Position numbers and translations under genes: made by a program. Below are positions 10,376 to 19,880 of a DNA stretch of 64,000 nucleotides, in pieces; positions within the stretch are counted from its first letter, which is position 1; every line of letters starts with the position of its first letter. The stretch covers positions 16,182,001 through 16,246,000 of the forward strand of contig NW_020825289.1 of assembly GCF_003286085.1 (NCBI RefSeq). The letters are read 5' to 3'. Origin of the DNA: Drosophila persimilis. Lineage: Eukaryota > Arthropoda > Insecta > Diptera > Drosophilidae. The notes beneath the pieces are model-generated. The model was not told where the DNA came from and made no database searches. It worked only from the letters and a program-made list of their open reading frames with translations.

Positions 10376-10640
10376 CCTCAGAAATATACCAAAATATACA
10401 GTCTTATTTTCAAAATATACCGTGAATATACTGACGAATTCAAGTTCTATTATACATATTCCTCGTTTTTTATCTTCCGTGGAATATAACTAATTAAATA
10501 TAACCCTCAGCGCTGCCCACATAATATGATCCGATTAATGAATCAATTTTCTACTTTACTGGCTTCGTTTCAATGCTTGCTTTTATTGGATTTTGTAAAA
10601 AAAAGGTTTTATCGGAAACAGCCGTTTTTTAGTGTGTTGA
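10376..10640 (-). repeat. Promoter-associated dispersed repeat, copy 2
   Basis: Read on the minus strand it gives AAAATCCAATAAAAGCAAG, then GTAGAAAATTGATTCATTAAT, an ATGTGGGCA box, CACGGAAGATAAAAAACGAGG, and GAACTTGAATTCGTCAG followed by a GTATAT(T) array. It then reaches GGTATATTTCTGAGGGTCG. Block order and orientation relative to the downstream gene (paralog C) equal those of the plus-strand copies before GlcT and Synj. Confidence 0.75.
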
Positions 10641-10727
10641 ATAGCGAAATCATAATTGAATATTTTTTATCTTTGCTCAGAATGTTCTTCCATTTACTTC
10701 ATAGTTGAGTACAGACTCGAAGTAGTG

Positions 10728-10734
10728 TATATAA
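10728..10734 (+). promoter_or_regulatory. TATA box of the His-rich repeat gene
   Basis: TATATAA lies 71 bp before the ATG at 10805. This is a TATA-type promoter, unlike the Motif 1/6 type of the neighbouring genes, which hints at tissue-restricted expression. Confidence 0.5.
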
Positions 10735-10804
10735 TTGTTATTCAAATCAAAAGCTAAATACAAAATTCGTAGTATTTAAAACTTACTGTTAATCATCTCG
10801 TAAA

Positions 10805-13474
10805 ATGTGGCCGATACGTTTTTCGTCTGTCCACTTGTGCATATTCTGTCTCCTGTTTTTGGTAAGTACCGGGGGTTGCTTATATCAGTTCTCCATGCAA
10901 CCTAACACTGCCCAACTGGATCAATCCCAGGCGATCCACCAACATGCGCTTCAAGCAGCGCCGGCCCACCGTTCGCACCGGGAACGAGACTCCCCAAAAT
11001 CGCTCGAGGATCCCCACCTTGAGTTTCAGGGCCCAAATAGACCCGAGGATAACACGGACCATGGGCAGTCACGGGAATTGGCCGCCCAGGTGATCCACCA
11101 TCATGCGATACAAGAGGCGCCGGCTCAAAGTTCGCACCGTCATCCAAACTCCCACGAATCGGTCAAGGATCCCCACCTCGAATTTCAAGGGCCAAATAGA
11201 CCCAAGGATAGCACGGACCGTGGACAGTCACGGGAATTGGGATCCCAGCTGATCCACCATCATGCGATACAAGGGGCGCCGGCTCAAAGTTCGCACCGTC
11301 ATCCAGACTCCCACGAATCGGTCAAGGAACCTCACCTTGCGATTCAGGGACCAAATAGACTAGATAACACGGACCAGGGGCAGTCATGGGAATTGGCCGC
11401 CCAGGTGATCCACCATCATGCGATACAAGAGGCACCGGCTCACAGCTCGCACCGTCATCCAGACTCCCACGAATCGGTCAAGGATCCCCACCTCGAATTT
11501 CAGAGGCCAAATAGACCCAAGGATAGCACGGACCATGGAAAGTCACGGGAATTGGGATCCCAGCTGATCCACCATCATGCGATACAAGAGGCGCCGGCTC
11601 AAAGTTCGCACCGTCATCCAGACTCCCACGAATCGCTCAAGGAACCTCACCTTGCGTTTCAGGGACCAAATAGACCCGACGATAACACGGACCATGGGCA
11701 GTCACGGGAATTGGCCGCCCAGGTGATCCACCATCATGCGATACAAGAGGCACCGGCTCAAAGTTCGCACCGTCATCCAGACTCCCACGAATCGCTCAAT
11801 GAACCTCACCTTGCGTTTCAGGGACCAAATAGACCCGACGATAACACGGACCATGGGCAGTCACGGGAATTGGCCGCCCAGGTGATCCACCATCATGCGA
11901 TACAAGAGGCGCCGGCTCAAAGTTCGCACCGTCATCCAGACTCCCACGAATCGCTCAAGAATCCCCACCTCGAATTTCAGAGGCCAAATAGACCCAAGGA
12001 TAGCACGGACCATGGACAGTCACGGGAATTGGGATCCCAGCTAATCCACCACCATGGGCTACAAGAGGCACCGGCTCACAGTTCGCGCCGTCATCCAGAC
12101 TCCCTCGAATCTCTCAAAGATCCCCACCTTGAGTTTCAGGGGCAAAAAAGACCCGAGGATAACACAGACTATGGACAGTCACGGGAATTGGAATCCCAGC
12201 TGATCCACCATCATGCGATACAAGAGGCGCCGGCTCAAAGTTCGCACCGTCATCCAGACTCCCACGAATCGCTCAAGAATCCCCACCTCGAATTTCAGAG
12301 GCCAAATAGACCCAAGGATAGCACGGACCATGGACAGTCACGGGAATTGGGATCCCAGCTAATCCACCACCATGGGCTACAAGAGGCACCGGCTCACAGT
12401 TCGCGCCGTCATCCAGACTCCCTCGAATCTCTCAAAGATCCCCACCTTGAGTTTCAGGGGCAAAAAAGACCCGAGGATAACACAGACTATGGACAGTCAC
12501 GGGAATTGGAATCCCAGCTGATCCACCATCATGCGATACAAGAGGCGCCGGCTCAAAGTTCGCACCGTCATCCAGACTCCCACGAATCGCTCAAGAATCC
12601 CCACCTCGAATTTCAGAGGCCAAATAGACCCAAGGATAGCACGGACCATGGACAGTCACGGGAATTGGGATCCCAGCTGATCCACCATCATGCGATACAA
12701 GAGGCGCCGGCTCAAAGTTCGCACCGTCATCCAGACTCCCACAAATCGCCCAAGGAACCTCACCTTGAGTTTCAGGGACCAAATAGACCCGAGGATAGCA
12801 CGGACCGTGGACAGACTCGGGAATTTGGCTCTTGGTCCGAAATGCCCATGAGACTCTTTCACCTAGTTAGCGAAAATCCAACGACAGTGGACAGTAGTGG
12901 CGACCGTAACCAGCGAAAGACCAGCGCTATGCAACGACAAGCTAAAAAGCATCTTTCCCCTCGTGCAAGGACATCGGGAACGAGAGAACGGCACAAGGAG
13001 CTCACCATACCACTAGCGCGCGGAATAGTAAACATCCACGGCAGGCGGATCGCAAACCCTTGGATTGTCACCTACGGGGATGTGTGGAGGGACACGCGTC
13101 TCGCTGCCGGGCAGTTAAGTAGAATGCCCCGTTTACACTTGGCGTCGTCGCCAATCGTAAACTACTATCCTGACGAGGCCAAGCTTGCCAGCGTGTGCAA
13201 GTCGACCATATTTATGCAAAAATACGGCATGCCACGTAGGATGTCGTCCTGGACTTGGATTCAGTACCATATCTACCGGAAAGCCTTCACTTACAGACGC
13301 ATGGACCTAAAACAGTGGCATCGCCAAGCAGTTCTTGACATAGACTGCCACCGCTTTCATAAGAAATCAACGGTCCTTGCATATTTGGAATGCGCGTTAA
13401 GTCGCTATCAGAGAAATGAATATCAAATACCCCAGTATCCAAAGCGCCAGAACCAACTATTCTATGACAACTAG
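10805..13474 (+). CDS. Secreted His-rich tandem-repeat protein of unknown function
   Basis: Single-exon frame of 889 residues that I do not recognise. Residues 1-25 look like a signal peptide (hydrophobic LCIFCLLFLVST, cleavage near GGC-LY). Residues ~42-671 are twelve tandem units of 53 residues, each with an IHHHAIQ core, SSHRHPDSHES, PHLEFQGPNRP and a TDHGQSREL junction. Units are strongly hydrophilic and rich in His, Gln, Asp and Glu. The unique C-terminal part (~215 residues) is basic and ordered-looking, with many Trp, Tyr and Arg and five Cys. There is no membrane segment after the signal peptide and no known catalytic motif. The TATA promoter and lack of introns suggest a tissue-specific secreted, perhaps structural or reproductive, product. 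That is inference only. The flanking genes give no functional clue. Confidence 0.8.
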   Translation: MWPIRFSSVHLCIFCLLFLVSTGGCLYQFSMQPNTAQLDQSQAIHQHALQAAPAHRSHRERDSPKSLEDPHLEFQGPNRPEDNTDHGQSRELAAQVIHHHAIQEAPAQSSHRHPNSHESVKDPHLEFQGPNRPKDSTDRGQSRELGSQLIHHHAIQGAPAQSSHRHPDSHESVKEPHLAIQGPNRLDNTDQGQSWELAAQVIHHHAIQEAPAHSSHRHPDSHESVKDPHLEFQRPNRPKDSTDHGKSRELGSQLIHHHAIQEAPAQSSHRHPDSHESLKEPHLAFQGPNRPDDNTDHGQSRELAAQVIHHHAIQEAPAQSSHRHPDSHESLNEPHLAFQGPNRPDDNTDHGQSRELAAQVIHHHAIQEAPAQSSHRHPDSHESLKNPHLEFQRPNRPKDSTDHGQSRELGSQLIHHHGLQEAPAHSSRRHPDSLESLKDPHLEFQGQKRPEDNTDYGQSRELESQLIHHHAIQEAPAQSSHRHPDSHESLKNPHLEFQRPNRPKDSTDHGQSRELGSQLIHHHGLQEAPAHSSRRHPDSLESLKDPHLEFQGQKRPEDNTDYGQSRELESQLIHHHAIQEAPAQSSHRHPDSHESLKNPHLEFQRPNRPKDSTDHGQSRELGSQLIHHHAIQEAPAQSSHRHPDSHKSPKEPHLEFQGPNRPEDSTDRGQTREFGSWSEMPMRLFHLVSENPTTVDSSGDRNQRKTSAMQRQAKKHLSPRARTSGTRERHKELTIPLARGIVNIHGRRIANPWIVTYGDVWRDTRLAAGQLSRMPRLHLASSPIVNYYPDEAKLASVCKSTIFMQKYGMPRRMSSWTWIQYHIYRKAFTYRRMDLKQWHRQAVLDIDCHRFHKKSTVLAYLECALSRYQRNEYQIPQYPKRQNQLFYDN
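10928..12817 (+). repeat. Coding minisatellite, twelve units of ~159 bp
   Basis: The unit is 159 bp and keeps the frame throughout; unit 3 lacks one codon. Two unit types alternate (GSQLIHHH / AAQVIHHH early; HHHGLQ / HHHAIQ later). Units 7-8, 9-10 and 11 form an almost identical 318-bp higher-order repeat, best seen at about 11898-12690. The pattern points to recent unequal exchange or gene conversion. Confidence 0.9.
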
Positions 13475-13506
13475 ATCAAAGCAACTTTTGAAAAATTCTA
13501 GATAAA

Positions 13507-13512
13507 AATAAA
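13507..13512 (+). terminator. Poly(A) signal of the His-rich repeat gene
   Basis: AATAAA 32 bp after the stop codon, giving a very short 3'UTR. Confidence 0.55.
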
Positions 13513-13914
13513 AATATGAAACAAATCATCGTTTGCCCTATTCACACATTTACAAAAAATATTTCGCGATCTATCTAAGCTCAGTAGCTCAACAATGCCA
13601 TAGGCTGCTTGATCTTTGTAGATCACTGCTCGGCGAATAGCCGAAGCAGAAACATTTTGCTAGAAGAAATTTCTAATTCTTTTGATTTTGGTTGATTTTG
13701 GATCTGCATTTTTTCGGATCTGAGTGCTAGGCTTACATATATCGAAATAAGTTGTACGAGACGTTCTCACTTTGGCATCATGCAGGAGTGTTCACTCATT
13801 TTGTGGGAAGTTTCAGTTAGTCAATCACGAATTAACTACTCGATATTGTTACTAGAGCCAGCTGCGGCTTGGCTCATTTATTAAATTAATAAATTTTCAT
13901 GCATTTTAGAATTT

Positions 13915-14250
13915 GTCTATCAAGGAACGACAACTCTTTTACGTTTTTTTTTTTTGTTTGACCTTTTTCGCTAAAGCCGCTTTTTAGGCAAAATCCAATA
14001 AAGCAAGTATTTAGGCTACCCGAAAAAAGTAGAAAATATGTTAATTAATTGGATAAAATTATGTGGGCATGGCTAAATGTTTGATCTAGCTAGTAATATT
14101 CAACGGAATATCAAAAACGACGAATATGTGAAGTAGAGCTTGAATTCGACAGTATATTTACGGTATGTTTTTAAAACGAGGCGGTATCTTTGGTATATTT
14201 TTGAGGGTCGGACGGTATGTTTTATCGCTAAATCCGCGGTCACACTGAAC
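13915..14250 (+). repeat. Promoter-associated dispersed repeat, copy 3 (GlcT promoter)
   Basis: Starts with GGAACGA and a T-rich tract with TTTTTCGCTAAA, then GGCAAAATCCAATAAAGCAAGT and GTAGAAAAT. These are followed by ATGTGGGCATGGCTAAATG, AATATTCAACGGAATATC, GAGCTTGAATTCG and a long GTAT(A/G)TTT array. It ends in ATCCGCGGTCACACTG. It is one of the fullest copies. Confidence 0.8.
14238..14247 (+). promoter_or_regulatory. Motif 1 of GlcT
   Basis: GGTCACACTG, a perfect M1BP site, at the 3' edge of repeat copy 3 and 234 bp before the ATG. Five Motif 6-like GGTAT-TTT words precede it at 14153-14222. Confidence 0.7.
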
Positions 14251-14480
14251 AAGAAGTACGCAAACCGTCGAGCGCGATAAAACTGAAAAACGGGAAAACA
14301 TTTGGCAAAAGCGACGCTTGACAAACCGCAACCAATGCATACCAAGTAAATCTGTAGCAGAGCAGTCGCGCCGCGCAGCCCACGCCCACCCAGCCAGCGA
14401 CACACCACACCGCGAGACGAACAACGAGACAGGGAGCTCCACTCACACCACAGCACACTCACGCCCACAGAGACAGGGCG

Positions 14481-15800
14481 ATGTCACACCTACCTGTGCC
14501 ACTGTACGGCTTCGCAGCGTTTTTCATGATTTTCTGGTTTGGCACCTGGATGGTCCATCTGATAGCCATTTGCTACGGGAAGTACAAGCTGCACAAGAAG
14601 TCGTGCAAGCTGCCGCCAGAGTCGTCGCCACTGCCGGGTGTCTCCATCCTTAAACCGCTGATGGGCGTGGATCCGAACTTGCAGCACAACCTGGAGACCT
14701 TCTTCACGATGGACTATCCCTTGTACGAGCTGCTTTTCTGTGTGGAGGACAAGGACGATCCGGCCATAAAGCTGGTCGAGGGCCTGCTGGAAAAGTATCC
14801 CCGGATAGACGCCCGGCTCTTTGTGGGCGGCTCTGATGTGGGCGTCAATCCGAAAATCAACAACATCCATCCCGGCTACATGGCGGCAAAGTTCGATTTC
14901 GTTATGATCTCCGACAGTGGCATTAAAATGAAGAACGACACGCTGCTGGACATGGTCCAGAACATGTCCGAGAAGCACGCCCTGGTCCATCAGATGCCGT
15001 TCACCTGCGACCGGGAGGGATTTGCCGCCATTTTCGAGAAGGTCTTCTTCGGCACCGTCCAGAGCAGAATCTACCTATCGGCCGATGTTCTCGGCATAAA
15101 CTGCCACACGGGAATGTCGTGTCTTCTGCGGAAAGCAGTCATCGATCAGCTGGGCGGCCTAAGGGCCTTTGGCTGCTACCTTGCGGAGGACTTCTTTATC
15201 GCCAAAGGCGTAACGAAGCTGGGATGGAAAATGAGAATCTCCAACCAGCCCGCTCTGCAGAACAGCGGACTGTGCGACATCGGCAGCTTTCAGGCGCGGC
15301 TCATACGATGGGCTAAGCTGCGCGTGGCCATGGTGCCCACGACCATCCTGCTGGAGCCGCTCTCCGAGTGCATGATTCTGGGGGCTTTTGCGGCCTGGTC
15401 AGCCTCGGTTCTGTTCAACTGGGACCCCCTGGTGTTCTACATGGTGCACATACTCTGCTGGTTGCTTTCCGACTGGCTGCTGCTCTCCATAGTCCAGCAC
15501 GGCTCAATGCCGTTCCACAAGTTCGAGTTTGTCATTGGCTGGCTGTTCAGGGAGCTGACGGGGCCCTATCTGTTCCTGCACGCGCTCTGGGACCCGGCGA
15601 TACGTTGGCGAACTCGCACCTTCAAGCTACACTGGGGTGGCATGGCCTACGAGCTGAACACACCCGCCGATTGTCAAACCGCACCGCTGCAGCCACAGCC
15701 GGCGCCGACGTTACCGACGGATTCGGGTCAAGCGGTGGCGGAGGTCACGCCAGCGGCCACATTCTGTACAGGAGCGAAGCACCGTCTGCTGGTGTCGTAG
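14481..15800 (+). CDS. GlcT: Ceramide glucosyltransferase
   Basis: Single-exon, 439-residue GT21-family enzyme that transfers glucose from UDP-glucose to ceramide, the first step of glycosphingolipid synthesis, on the cytosolic face of Golgi/ER membranes. Visible features: an N-terminal signal anchor (residues ~8-32, FAAFFMIFWFGTWMVHLIAI) and the three Asp motifs, with D1 in VEDKDDP, D2 in MISDSGI and D3 in LAEDFF. The (Q/R)xxRW motif is RLIRW at about residue 275. Two or three hydrophobic helices follow in the C-terminal third. The length matches the animal family (~394-440). The last ~55 residues are Pro/Thr/Ala-rich. The start is the first ATG in frame after the Motif 1 promoter and a GC-rich 5' leader. 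Confidence 0.95.
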   Translation: MSHLPVPLYGFAAFFMIFWFGTWMVHLIAICYGKYKLHKKSCKLPPESSPLPGVSILKPLMGVDPNLQHNLETFFTMDYPLYELLFCVEDKDDPAIKLVEGLLEKYPRIDARLFVGGSDVGVNPKINNIHPGYMAAKFDFVMISDSGIKMKNDTLLDMVQNMSEKHALVHQMPFTCDREGFAAIFEKVFFGTVQSRIYLSADVLGINCHTGMSCLLRKAVIDQLGGLRAFGCYLAEDFFIAKGVTKLGWKMRISNQPALQNSGLCDIGSFQARLIRWAKLRVAMVPTTILLEPLSECMILGAFAAWSASVLFNWDPLVFYMVHILCWLLSDWLLLSIVQHGSMPFHKFEFVIGWLFRELTGPYLFLHALWDPAIRWRTRTFKLHWGGMAYELNTPADCQTAPLQPQPAPTLPTDSGQAVAEVTPAATFCTGAKHRLLVS

Positions 15801-16598
15801 CAGCAACTAGTTAAGTTAACTATTTTGTACTTTTGAGTAACTCAGCGGACTGCAAACGTAGACGGAAGACGGAGCTGGTGACTGGTGACGTCTGGTAGTA
15901 GTATTATTAGCTAAACCCTTAGTCACTACGTAAGCATAGACTTAATGCTGTAAAAAAGAACAGACTCGACTCCACCCTCATGCATAGGCATAGCGCACAC
16001 CCCCCCACACCCACACCTACATCCAAAGGTCCAGCTTTAAGGGAATTCAGTTAATAGCTGCGTTTAGACACACTACAGTCTTTGACATGCAGCGTGGCAT
16101 GCCAGTGTAGATTAGATTAGATTCGAGGCTGAGGCATTGATTCGACTCATTGACAAACAACCGAGCGTCGCCGACTTGTGTTTCTCAGATCACATCAATC
16201 TGGGCCTCTAGGGCCGCCGAGCTTGTGGCACAGTTTGGTGGCTTCGCGCAAACTGGTTAGCAATTCCTAGTTTCTACGACATAAGTTGTTGCTTTGTATA
16301 TATAATGGTATATATTTGTAGCCAACATTTACACCCCACCCCTAGCCTGTACAGACATTTTGCGATCGCGAATAATACTCGTTGCGAGACATAGTTGTAG
16401 TTAGCAGACGTTTATAATTATTTTTTTTCTGCTCTTGTTGTTGCTTTTTCGTATCGTAATTATTGATTATTTTGTATAGCTAAGCCCACCCTAGGTATGA
16501 TTTATATAGTTTGTAGATAAATAGTCTTATTAGTTGCGTCTTTTGTTTGTTTACTGCAGCTTCTGTACATAAATAAGCTCCGATAAAGAATGCCATTG

Positions 16599-16604
16599 AA
16601 TAAA
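16599..16604 (+). terminator. Poly(A) signal of GlcT
   Basis: AATAAA about 800 bp after the stop, giving a 3'UTR near 0.8 kb. A second AATAAA near 17846 could serve a longer form. Confidence 0.55.
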
Positions 16605-16624
16605 TCAAATTTACATGATCGTGC

Positions 16625-18560
16625 CCATCCTAGCTCCATTACGATTGATTGATGTTTGTTCACTGATATCATTATATCATTTAGAGCTTAGCATAAACAG
16701 ATCGCTCTTATCAGCACATGAGTATGACTCAGACAGTGTCAGGGGCCAGCCACTAGAGCGCTTGTCAAAACACAATTATTGGTAATGTGGGAAAAGCTGA
16801 GCTGAGTCACGTCTACACCACCACCACCACCACCGCCTCACTCACTTATTTGCCATATTTACTCGCAAGAGTAACATCGCACTACACACTTGACGCGATC
16901 GTCTCTTCTCCGTTCTAATGCGGGTCTTCACAAAAATAATGATCTTGTACAGTTGTTGGAATTATGTTTTTGGGGTGTGGGGAGCAAGGGTCAAACTGGA
17001 CTAGATTAGTATTACGCACGGTTGGAGAGTCAAGTTTAAGAACATTTCAAAAGTATTGCTTGCATCATGACATGATGGCTGCCTAGGAGATTGTTCTTGT
17101 GGAAATATTCCTCATTCTCATTTCTCATTCCTCCTATCGTATGGAACTTAAACCGAGTAAAAAAACACAAACATATTTATGAATTGCGGGTCTACAGATT
17201 AGAGTCGGCATATCAGTAGCACAGCGGAGGATCGAGAACGAATCCCTTAATTCACTCCCCGCGACGCCTTAAGCCTATAAATTAAGTAAAAAATTAATAG
17301 AAAACGTACAATAGAAAACGTAAACATACATATATGAATATGAGTAGCTATTAGTTTTACGGCAGTACAGCTGCCAATGGTAAGGCCAATTAGAAGCGAA
17401 TGCTGCTATTTTGTGTACACTCTGCGATGCCCTAAAATGGTGCAAAAGTAATTAAATCCAAATAACGAACAGTAGAAGCGGGAGATCGAATGGAACTTCC
17501 GAATTGGAACACGTTCCTCGGATCGTTGGAGGCTATTATGTAAATTCGGCCTCAATATCGGGCCTCTCATCAAACCCTATTGCTGGGTCACCCATGTTTA
17601 ACTTAAACTAGAGCCAATTATTAGTTGATTGATTAGATTATACAGAGGTTTGAAACCCCTTCGTATCTAGCTGAGATTAATGTGAACTATTGTTTGATTT
17701 GCTGCTGCGGAAAGACACTGCAGAACATAAGGCAAAGTCGATTAACAAGCTGATAAGAAAGTAAATTGTACTATTTTCAAAATAGTATTTTGTAAATCTA
17801 TTTGTTACTAAGGCTAAAGCTAGTCGAAGCAAAGGTAATTATACCAAATAAAACGCAAATGGCAAAAATAGAACATCATGACCAACAACCCACAATCTCA
17901 ATTCATTCTTCTTCCAGTAATGTTTACATTCTGGAATTACGCTCATAGCCTTGCTTGCCTTGCCCGATAAGGCATGAATCATCTGATTCATGATACAGCG
18001 ATGTGATGCGTGCTCTGCTCATGGATGTGGATCGGCCGTTTGTGATTTACAATTTTTAGGACCATTCCATTCAAAATGGCGACTTGGGACGTACTTCCAA
18101 TCACCATATTATATTTGCGAACTATCTAATCAATTTTTGACAATTTATGAGTTCTTGAATTATGGCAAGTGCGCCAACCGCTAGACACGTGAATCGGGGA
18201 CAAGCGTTGGATGAGCCATTTCCTCCGGAGGTGTGTCGGAGAAAACCTAGTGGAACACTCATTCGCGCGCAAACTACGAAAGTGAATGCGTAACCCTTAT
18301 CTATGAGAATTCCGGTGGTTTTGGCGTATTAAGATATCATGCTATTTTCCAGATAGTAAGTTCAAGCGAGCTGAACGTCGTACTACACCAGAAGCCATGT
18401 GTAAAGTTCGGTACGTTGGCAAGAATAGCCCTCTCGTCCCATAAATAAATGGCCTCGCCCTATCTCTAAGTGCAGGGCTTGCTGTAATCTCTGTCTGCAG
18501 TTGTATTTGCACTTGAAATTTGTCTGCCACTCTTTTAAAAATTGCGCGTATTCGATTGAT
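16625..18560. other. Intergenic sequence between GlcT and Synj
   Basis: AT-rich, without a convincing coding frame. It contains a short (CCA)n tract near 16818 and a perfect 8-bp inverted repeat (ATGAATCA-TC-TGATTCAT) at 17974-17991. I see no RNA gene. Confidence 0.45.
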
Positions 18561-18563
18561 TAA

Positions 18564-18571
18564 AATCGATA
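18564..18571. promoter_or_regulatory. DRE-type element
   Basis: AATCGATA fits WATCGATW, with a second half-like GTCGATAG 3 bp on. It may mark an alternative upstream promoter of Synj or simply an enhancer site; no transcript evidence is available. Confidence 0.35.
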
Positions 18572-18589
18572 TGTCGATAGCTGCTGAAA

Positions 18590-18785
18590 TCAATAGGAAC
18601 GATTCCGTCTTATTTGTTTTTGGTTTTTCCTTTCTCGCTAAAACCTTGTTTTAGGCAAAATCCAATAAAAGCAAGTATTTAAAATAGTCCAATCAAGTAG
18701 AAAATTGATTCATTAATGGCCTACAATTATGTGGGCAGAGCTAATGGTTTTAGTTAGGCAGCATTATTCAACGGAATAAACAAAT
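18590..18785 (+). repeat. Promoter-associated dispersed repeat, copy 4 (truncated)
   Basis: It runs from GGAACGATT through CTCGCTAAAACC, AGGCAAAATCCAATAAAAGC and GTAGAAAATTGATTCATTAAT. ATGTGGGCAGAGCTAA and ATTATTCAACGGAATAAAC follow, and then it stops before the Motif 6/Motif 1 end. Copy 5 begins right after it, so the two form a tandem pair. Confidence 0.75.
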
Positions 18786-18792
18786 TGAACAA

Positions 18793-19114
18793 TTGGAACG
18801 ATTTTTCTCTTACGTTTTATTACGTTTCATTTGTTTCACCCTTTTCGATAAAACGTTTTTTAAGCAAAATCCAATAAAAGCAAGTAATAAAAATAAGCCA
18901 GTTAAGCAGAAAATTGATTTATTAATCGTATAAAACTAGGTGGGCATAGCTAAATGTTCTATATAGTTAGTAATAATCCACGGAACATCAAAAACGAGGA
19001 ATATGTATAATTGAACTTGAACTCGTTAGTATATTTTTAAATGAGACGGTATGTTTCGGTATATTTCTGACAGTCGGACTGTATATTTTATCAATAAGTC
19101 CGCGGTCGCACTGG
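18793..19114 (+). repeat. Promoter-associated dispersed repeat, copy 5 (Synj promoter)
   Basis: A full copy: GGAACGATT, TTCGATAAAACG, AGCAAAATCCAATAAAAGC, GCAGAAAATTGATTTATTAAT, GTGGGCATAGCTAAATG, ATCCACGGAACATCAAAAACG and GAACTTGAACTCG. The Motif 6 array follows, then GTCCGCGGTCGCACTGG. Confidence 0.8.
19104..19113 (+). promoter_or_regulatory. Motif 1-like site of Synj
   Basis: GGTCGCACTG, one change from Motif 1, with Motif 6-like words at 19028-19090. It lies at the 3' edge of repeat copy 5, as at GlcT. Confidence 0.6.
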
Positions 19115-19399
19115 CCAGAAATTCGCAAAAAAAAATTATTTAAAAAAAAGGGTATAAACAATAGTCAAAGTGCCAAGAACCTTTATGTACAAGTTCATAT
19201 GAATGTCCGTGCGAAGGTGGGGTGAAGCTGAGAAAGTGTGCATATTGTCTAATTCCCAATTCAAAATAGTTTTTCCCAATGTGAAAAATCTATACAATGC
19301 CTCCACTCAACCCCCCCCAAAAAAGTGTTTATCAGACGCACGCACACACTGCCGTAGGTCCACCGGGTCGAGACCCTGTGTGGACTTGACTGCGTGGGA

Positions 19400-19782
19400 G
19401 TAAGCGGAAATATTGGAAAATTCTTGCAAAATTTGTCTGGTCTCGGTTTGTTTATACATCAAAGTTGTCTATTGATGTTTAGCAGGCCGCCTCGTCGTGA
19501 CTTTTATGACTCTCAGACGGGCAGAAATATGAATATTAGTCTAGAACGATATTTCGATACCCTTGACTTTGAGGTCAATTAATTAATTTAAAATGTTAAG
19601 CAGTTGCATATACGAGTATGCACAGAAAAAAAATGATTTAAATTCCAATTGCACACATGCATGTATGTACGTATGTATATGCATTGTCCAGCAAACTTGG
19701 CGAGAGTGCCTAAATGCTCGAGAAAAGGGTATGGAAAACTAAAGTACACCCACAATTAACAATTTCCTATTCATTCTTGCAG
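19400..19782 (+). other. 5'UTR intron of Synj
   Basis: A GTAAGC donor at 19400 and TTCTTGCAG ending at 19782. The ATG at 19881 lies 98 bp after the acceptor. The donor is the best I see after the promoter; another is possible. Confidence 0.5.
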
Positions 19783-19880
19783 ATGTCTTAGCCAAGTGTG
19801 GTTGGAAGAGCCCGAGAAACCAGAATCATTCCGAGAAAAGGATTAGATAATTCCAGAAAGACAGACAGACAGACATAGAG

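Noticed and set aside
10862-10888. GTAAGT...TATATCAG pair inside the signal-peptide region of the His-rich gene
   Set aside because: Only 27 bp, below the minimum length of Drosophila introns; the frame is open through it.
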